Source: GWE2-40-63 sp041664345 (lineage in GTDB: Bacteria; Bacteroidota; Bacteroidia; Bacteroidales; SZUA-534). From it: 64,000 nucleotides of DNA. The notes under the pieces are model-generated. The model was not told the DNA's origin, ran no database searches, and saw nothing but the letters and a program-made list of their open reading frames with translations. This document shows, piece after piece, positions 60,649-64,000 of the stretch. A program made the translations under genes and the position numbers. Position 1 is the stretch's first letter, and each line of letters opens with the position of its first letter. The stretch is from contig JBAYKX010000003.1 in the NCBI GenBank assembly GCA_041664345.1, forward strand, positions 95,550 through 159,549, written 5' to 3'.

Positions 60649-60950
60649 TACGGTTAGTTTTAAACTTGCCATAGGTTTCTATTATCCAAACATTTACCTA
60701 TCTTTACACCATAATTTCTAACCGGGCATCATAAATCCGATAACTGGATTGTATTACCTTAGATGCATAGCCGTTTAAAGAACCTCTGGTGTTTTTCCTT
60801 TCAATTGAAGAAGCTCCTCTTGAACTTTAACCATAAGATTTTTATTGAGTAATGCCTTTTGTAACTATTATCAGCAAAAGGGCAATTCATTCCTTGAGCC
60901 ACTTGGGTGTTAGGTGATAATTTATCTAATCACATTATAAAACAAATACC
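60649..60950. other. 302-bp intergenic region
   Basis: Has one -7-like box (TATCTTTA near 60708) but no convincing gene. A 19-codon leftward frame at about 60780-60840 (MVKVQEELLQLKGK...) could be the tail of a decayed gene. Confidence 0.4.
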
Positions 60951-62315
60951 ATGGATGCATTCGATGTTTATCAGAATGGCTTAATGAATAGTAATCGGTT
61001 AAAGTTTATTAATTACGGTGAGTTACGCTGGTTAAACCCTTATTTGGCCGAAAAGCAGGAAGATATTCGAAACAATTTAGCGGCAGCGTGTGGCAGTTCA
61101 ATGAAATGGAGTTTCAATCAAACCAAACCTTGGATAAACCGCATTAGCAAAGGTTGCAAATTATGCGGCAAGGGCGAATGGTCGTGTTTATTTATTACCG
61201 GAATATGCAACGGTAATTGCTTTTATTGTCCTACCAGCCAAGATGCCGACCATTTACCCACGACACAGCAAATTACTTTTACAAACCCCGCTGATTATGC
61301 TTCCTATATCAATCATTTTGGATTCAAAGGAGTAAGTTTCAGTGGAGGAGAACCGTTTTTAGCCTTCAATAAAGTAGTTGCTTTTCTTACAGAACTTCGA
61401 AAATCGTGCAGTCCTGATTTGTATATTTGGATGTACACCAATGGCCTGTTGGCAACCCGCGAAAAGTTTGAGATATTGGCGGCCTTGGGAATGAACGAAG
61501 TCCGTTTTGATATTGGAGCAACCAAATATTCGTTAAATTATATAAAAGAAGCCAAAGGAATCATTCCAAATATTACCATCGAAATTCCGGCCATTCCCGA
61601 GGAATTGGAACTGCTTAAGAACTTGTTACCCGAAATGATTGATGCCGGAGTTACCAATTTAAACCTACATCAAATGAGGTTAACAAGCCACAATGCAATT
61701 AAACTGATGCCTCATGATTATACCTATTTAGGTTTGGAGCACTCGGTAGTTTGGGAGTCGGAACTTACTGCATTTGAATTGATGAAACATGCTTCGGTAA
61801 ATAAGCTGGATATTGGGATTAATTACTGTGCATTCCAATTTAAAAACCGCCATCAAAAAGCCGGATTCCGCAATCGGGTGGCACATGCACTAATTTGTGA
61901 TTTGGCAACTATTACCGCCAATGGTTATGTCCGAAATATGTTTGTAATTCCGGCCACACTGTTGGCTGATTGGAATGAAAAGTTGGCTGAACTAAGTTTT
62001 CAAAAGGCTTGTGAAATTATGAAACGGGTAACTTTGGTTGAGTTGTTGTCGGGTATGTATCACGATAGCAGCATTTTATTCTGGTATCAGGGAATTGATG
62101 TTAAAGATGCTGATTCACGCAACGACATGACCATTTCCGATAAAAACTATCAGATTGAAATAGCCTTAGCGAGTGAACTCATTGTAATTGAACCCGATGA
62201 CCAAACTGAATTAGTTCAATTGTTTAGTTCAGTGGGTGCAATAGTTCCTCTGAGTGAAAGCTTGTTCTCCATTTGGCAAAAAGAATTTATCGAAAAAGGA
62301 TTCCGACCACTTTAG
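60951..62315 (+). CDS. Radical SAM protein
   Basis: 454 residues. The cluster-binding CNGNCFYC (CxxxCxxC, near residue 86) and GFKGVSFSGGEPFLAF (SAM-binding GGE) are intact. An extra CKLCGKGEWSC just before the cluster motif could bind a second cluster or zinc. The TIM-barrel core is followed by EAKGIIPNITIEIPAIPEE and LNLHQMRLTSHNA. I do not recognise the substrate; its nearest look is to uncharacterised radical SAM proteins of Bacteroidota. It is monocistronic. Confidence 0.88.
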   Translation: MDAFDVYQNGLMNSNRLKFINYGELRWLNPYLAEKQEDIRNNLAAACGSSMKWSFNQTKPWINRISKGCKLCGKGEWSCLFITGICNGNCFYCPTSQDADHLPTTQQITFTNPADYASYINHFGFKGVSFSGGEPFLAFNKVVAFLTELRKSCSPDLYIWMYTNGLLATREKFEILAALGMNEVRFDIGATKYSLNYIKEAKGIIPNITIEIPAIPEELELLKNLLPEMIDAGVTNLNLHQMRLTSHNAIKLMPHDYTYLGLEHSVVWESELTAFELMKHASVNKLDIGINYCAFQFKNRHQKAGFRNRVAHALICDLATITANGYVRNMFVIPATLLADWNEKLAELSFQKACEIMKRVTLVELLSGMYHDSSILFWYQGIDVKDADSRNDMTISDKNYQIEIALASELIVIEPDDQTELVQLFSSVGAIVPLSESLFSIWQKEFIEKGFRPL

Positions 62316-62513
62316 CAGTTGGTTTAGCCATTATTATATTTGTTGATGCTAAGAATTGACTCCTTTTTATTGTAAATTAGCTTTTTCCGAATCAGCTAGT
62401 TAAGTAAAAGCTGTTGAAACAAAATAGACATCCTGTATGTTTGGTGAATAATTTTAACGGGATTGATAAAAGCTCTTTCGAAAAATAACTTATTTACACT
62501 CTTGAAATAATTC

Positions 62514-63611
62514 ATGTACATAGCAGCAACCTTAACAATTATACTTTCAACATTGACTGTTTTAACCTTGCAACATCCCAAATTTGGAAAATTACCTTCA
62601 AATGAACGTTCAGAGAGAATTAAACATTCGAAGAATTATAAAAATGGAGCATTTCAAAATCAGAGCATAACTCCTGTAATGTCTGAAGGGGTAAGTTTCT
62701 GGTCAGTTAGTAAGGAGTTCTTTTTCAATAAAAATGAACGGGTTACTCCAATAGATACCTTGCCATCAAAAAAAACCGAACTGATTAATTTGGATAAAAA
62801 TACCGATGTTTTGGTATGGTTTGGGCATTCTTCGTATTTTATTCAATTGGATGGTAAACGAATATTGGTTGATCCGGTTTTTAGCGGCAATGCATCACCT
62901 TTTTCGTTTTCAATAAAAGCGTTTAAAGGCACCGACCGTTATTCAACCGATGATATTCCAGAAATCGATTATCTGTTTATTTCGCACGACCATTGGGATC
63001 ATCTTGATTATGAAACAATCAAGAAATTGAAACCAAAAATTAAAAAAGTAATTTGTGGACTGGGAACCGGAGAGCATATTGAAAGCTGGGGTTACGCTGA
63101 ACGTAGTATTATTGAATTGGATTGGAACGAGCAAATATTGTTGGATAGCGGTTTTATTGTTAATGCTACTCCAGCGCGACATTTCTCCGGCAGAGCTCTT
63201 AAACGGAATCAAACCTTATGGATGTCGTTTGTGTTGCAAACTCCCAGCATGAAAATTTTTATTGGTGGTGATGGAGGTTACGATAATCATTTTGCTGAAA
63301 TTGGAAAAGCATTTGGTCCAATTGATTTAGCTATTTTGGAAAATGGCCAGTACAATAAGAATTGGAAGTACATCCATTTGTTACCTGATGACTTGATAAA
63401 AGCCTACAAGGATTTAAATGCAAAACGGCTTTTTACGGTTCATTCATCAAAATTTGCCTTAGGAAATCATTCATGGGATGAACCATTACTTAAAATCAAG
63501 GCTAGTAGCAAAGAATTAAATATTCCCTTACTAACACCCATGATTGGGGAGCAAGTGAATCTGAAAGACAGTACGCAAACTTTTTCTGAATGGTGGAAAG
63601 GTATTAAGTAA
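62514..63611 (+). CDS. MBL-fold metallo-hydrolase (NAPE-PLD / UlaG-like)
   Basis: 365 residues with an N-terminal hydrophobic segment (YIAATLTIILSTLTVLTL). The MBL ligands are present: SHDHWDHLD (HxHxDH, near residue 157), PARHFSGR, and GGDGGYDNHF. FGHSSYFIQLDGKRILVDPVF is the typical lead strand of this lactonase/phosphodiesterase group. A phospholipase-type or nucleotide-lactone activity is likely in the cell envelope or cytoplasm; the substrate is unknown. The first residues may be a membrane anchor. Confidence 0.9.
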   Translation: MYIAATLTIILSTLTVLTLQHPKFGKLPSNERSERIKHSKNYKNGAFQNQSITPVMSEGVSFWSVSKEFFFNKNERVTPIDTLPSKKTELINLDKNTDVLVWFGHSSYFIQLDGKRILVDPVFSGNASPFSFSIKAFKGTDRYSTDDIPEIDYLFISHDHWDHLDYETIKKLKPKIKKVICGLGTGEHIESWGYAERSIIELDWNEQILLDSGFIVNATPARHFSGRALKRNQTLWMSFVLQTPSMKIFIGGDGGYDNHFAEIGKAFGPIDLAILENGQYNKNWKYIHLLPDDLIKAYKDLNAKRLFTVHSSKFALGNHSWDEPLLKIKASSKELNIPLLTPMIGEQVNLKDSTQTFSEWWKGIK

Positions 63612-63709
63612 TTAAGCATTTCCTAATGCTTAATTTGGGTTAAACTTTTCATCCTTTTTATTCAGCAATAACTGAGGGACAAATAGCAATAGAGTTTTGG
63701 ATATTTTGG

Positions 63710-63738
63710 AAAAGGTTCTCTTAAGTTGAGAACCTTTT
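63710..63738. terminator. Possible terminator after the MBL gene
   Basis: Perfect 11-bp stem AAAAGGTTCTC / GAGAACCTTTT with a 7-nt loop. Only a short T tail, so efficiency is doubtful; it could serve both flanking genes. Confidence 0.55.
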
Positions 63739-63798
63739 CTAAGTAAATTAAAAATTCTAATAAAAAATGAGTCAATTCCTTAATATTTTCAAAATCAA

Positions 63799-64000
63799 CT
63801 ATTTTTCTATATCAAGTTTAGGAATTCGGCCAGGAGTGTATGGGGCTTTCATTTCATCCAATTGTTTTCTTATTTCGGTTAGTTCCTGAGTATAAATCTT
63901 GGACATCCTTTCAAGCAGAGGCGGAAATTCGACTTTCAAAATGGCAAAAGAGCTTTTGGAAGTACCGGTTATTTCTGAAGTGCTGGTGATTTGAGCCTCA
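63799..64000 (-). CDS. C-terminal part of a leftward protein (possibly BNR/VPS10-type)
   Basis: The last 66 codons of a gene that enters from the right: EAQITSTSEITGTSKS, LLERMSKIYTQELTEIRKQL, then MKAPYTPGRIPKLDIEK and a TAG at 63799-63801. The ending (APYTPGRIP) resembles the tails of sortilin/BNR-repeat glycosidase-like proteins, but this is a weak match. The body is out of view. Confidence 0.45.
   Translation of the reverse strand, partial: EAQITSTSEITGTSKSSFAILKVEFPPLLERMSKIYTQELTEIRKQLDEMKAPYTPGRIPKLDIEK

Noticed and set aside
60780..60840. A 19-codon leftward frame with a gene-tail look
   Set aside because: Too short and with no upstream gene body; may be a relic but cannot be supported.
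1..64000. tRNA, rRNA or known riboswitch
   Set aside because: None seen on either strand by eye; small RNAs without conserved motifs cannot be excluded.

Overview
The window is from a member of the Bacteroidota, probably an environmental and possibly cold-adapted Bacteroidales or Marinilabiliales-type organism. The evidence is the AT-rich DNA, Bacteroidota -7 promoter boxes (TAnnTTTG), a C-terminal type IX secretion (T9SS) sorting domain on a 3,500-residue surface protein, DUF3494 ice-binding proteins, PorT-like barrels and hybrid histidine kinases. I saw no rRNA, tRNA, CRISPR array, transposase or phage module.

Bases 1-42,300 form a stress and envelope island. Leftwards it encodes a P-type ATPase (cut by the window edge), dodecin, DUF6496, a GH100-like glycosidase, a broken SDR, an AI-2E-type permease, a GT4 glycosyltransferase and a PIG-L deacetylase. 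Rightwards there is a truncated alpha/beta hydrolase with catalase, a second hydrolase, and then a leftward DUF4239 / lipoprotein / hybrid kinase operon. Further along are a CheB-CheR-PAS gene split by a stop, two CsbD-like genes, an operon ending in an AraC-domain/hybrid-kinase fusion plus a response regulator, three consecutive ice-binding genes, a phospholipase A-like barrel, and a long operon (lipoprotein, barrel, lmo0937-type peptide, YtxH, holin-like, AsmA/DUF748). A block at 18.6-26.1 kb (PepSY-like, DUF3108, AAA ATPase, RhuM, Fic, MnmE) interrupts it.

The main discovery is a compound promoter found 16 times in this island, six times on the minus strand and ten on the plus strand. Each copy has GTGAATnATGCAAC, then 15 nt, then TGTAAC (a TGyAAC direct repeat with a 21-bp period). 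A TAnnTTTG/A -7 box always starts 27 bp after the first base of TGTAAC. I found no spacing variation among the 16 copies and none beyond 41.7 kb. The geometry fits a class II activator on two helical turns, as for AraC-type regulators. The AraC-domain kinase at 27,136 sits in one of the operons carrying the promoter, so it is the leading candidate regulator and may be autoregulated. Bacteroidota are generally described as lacking a SigB-type general stress sigma factor; this may be an equivalent regulon.

Bases 42,300-64,000 look more ordinary: a STAS-like protein, a cold-shock protein, the giant repetitive T9SS protein, a DUF493 protein, an aminotransferase divergent from an Lrp/AsnC regulator, butyrate kinase, another hybrid kinase, a radical SAM enzyme, an MBL-fold hydrolase and a partial gene at the right edge.

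Two other themes recur. Four genes (SDR, CheB-CheR, RhuM, PepSY-like) are each interrupted by one in-frame stop with no frameshift. Several families of palindromic non-coding repeats are scattered between genes, including a roughly 168-bp multi-hairpin element with two full copies and two fragments.
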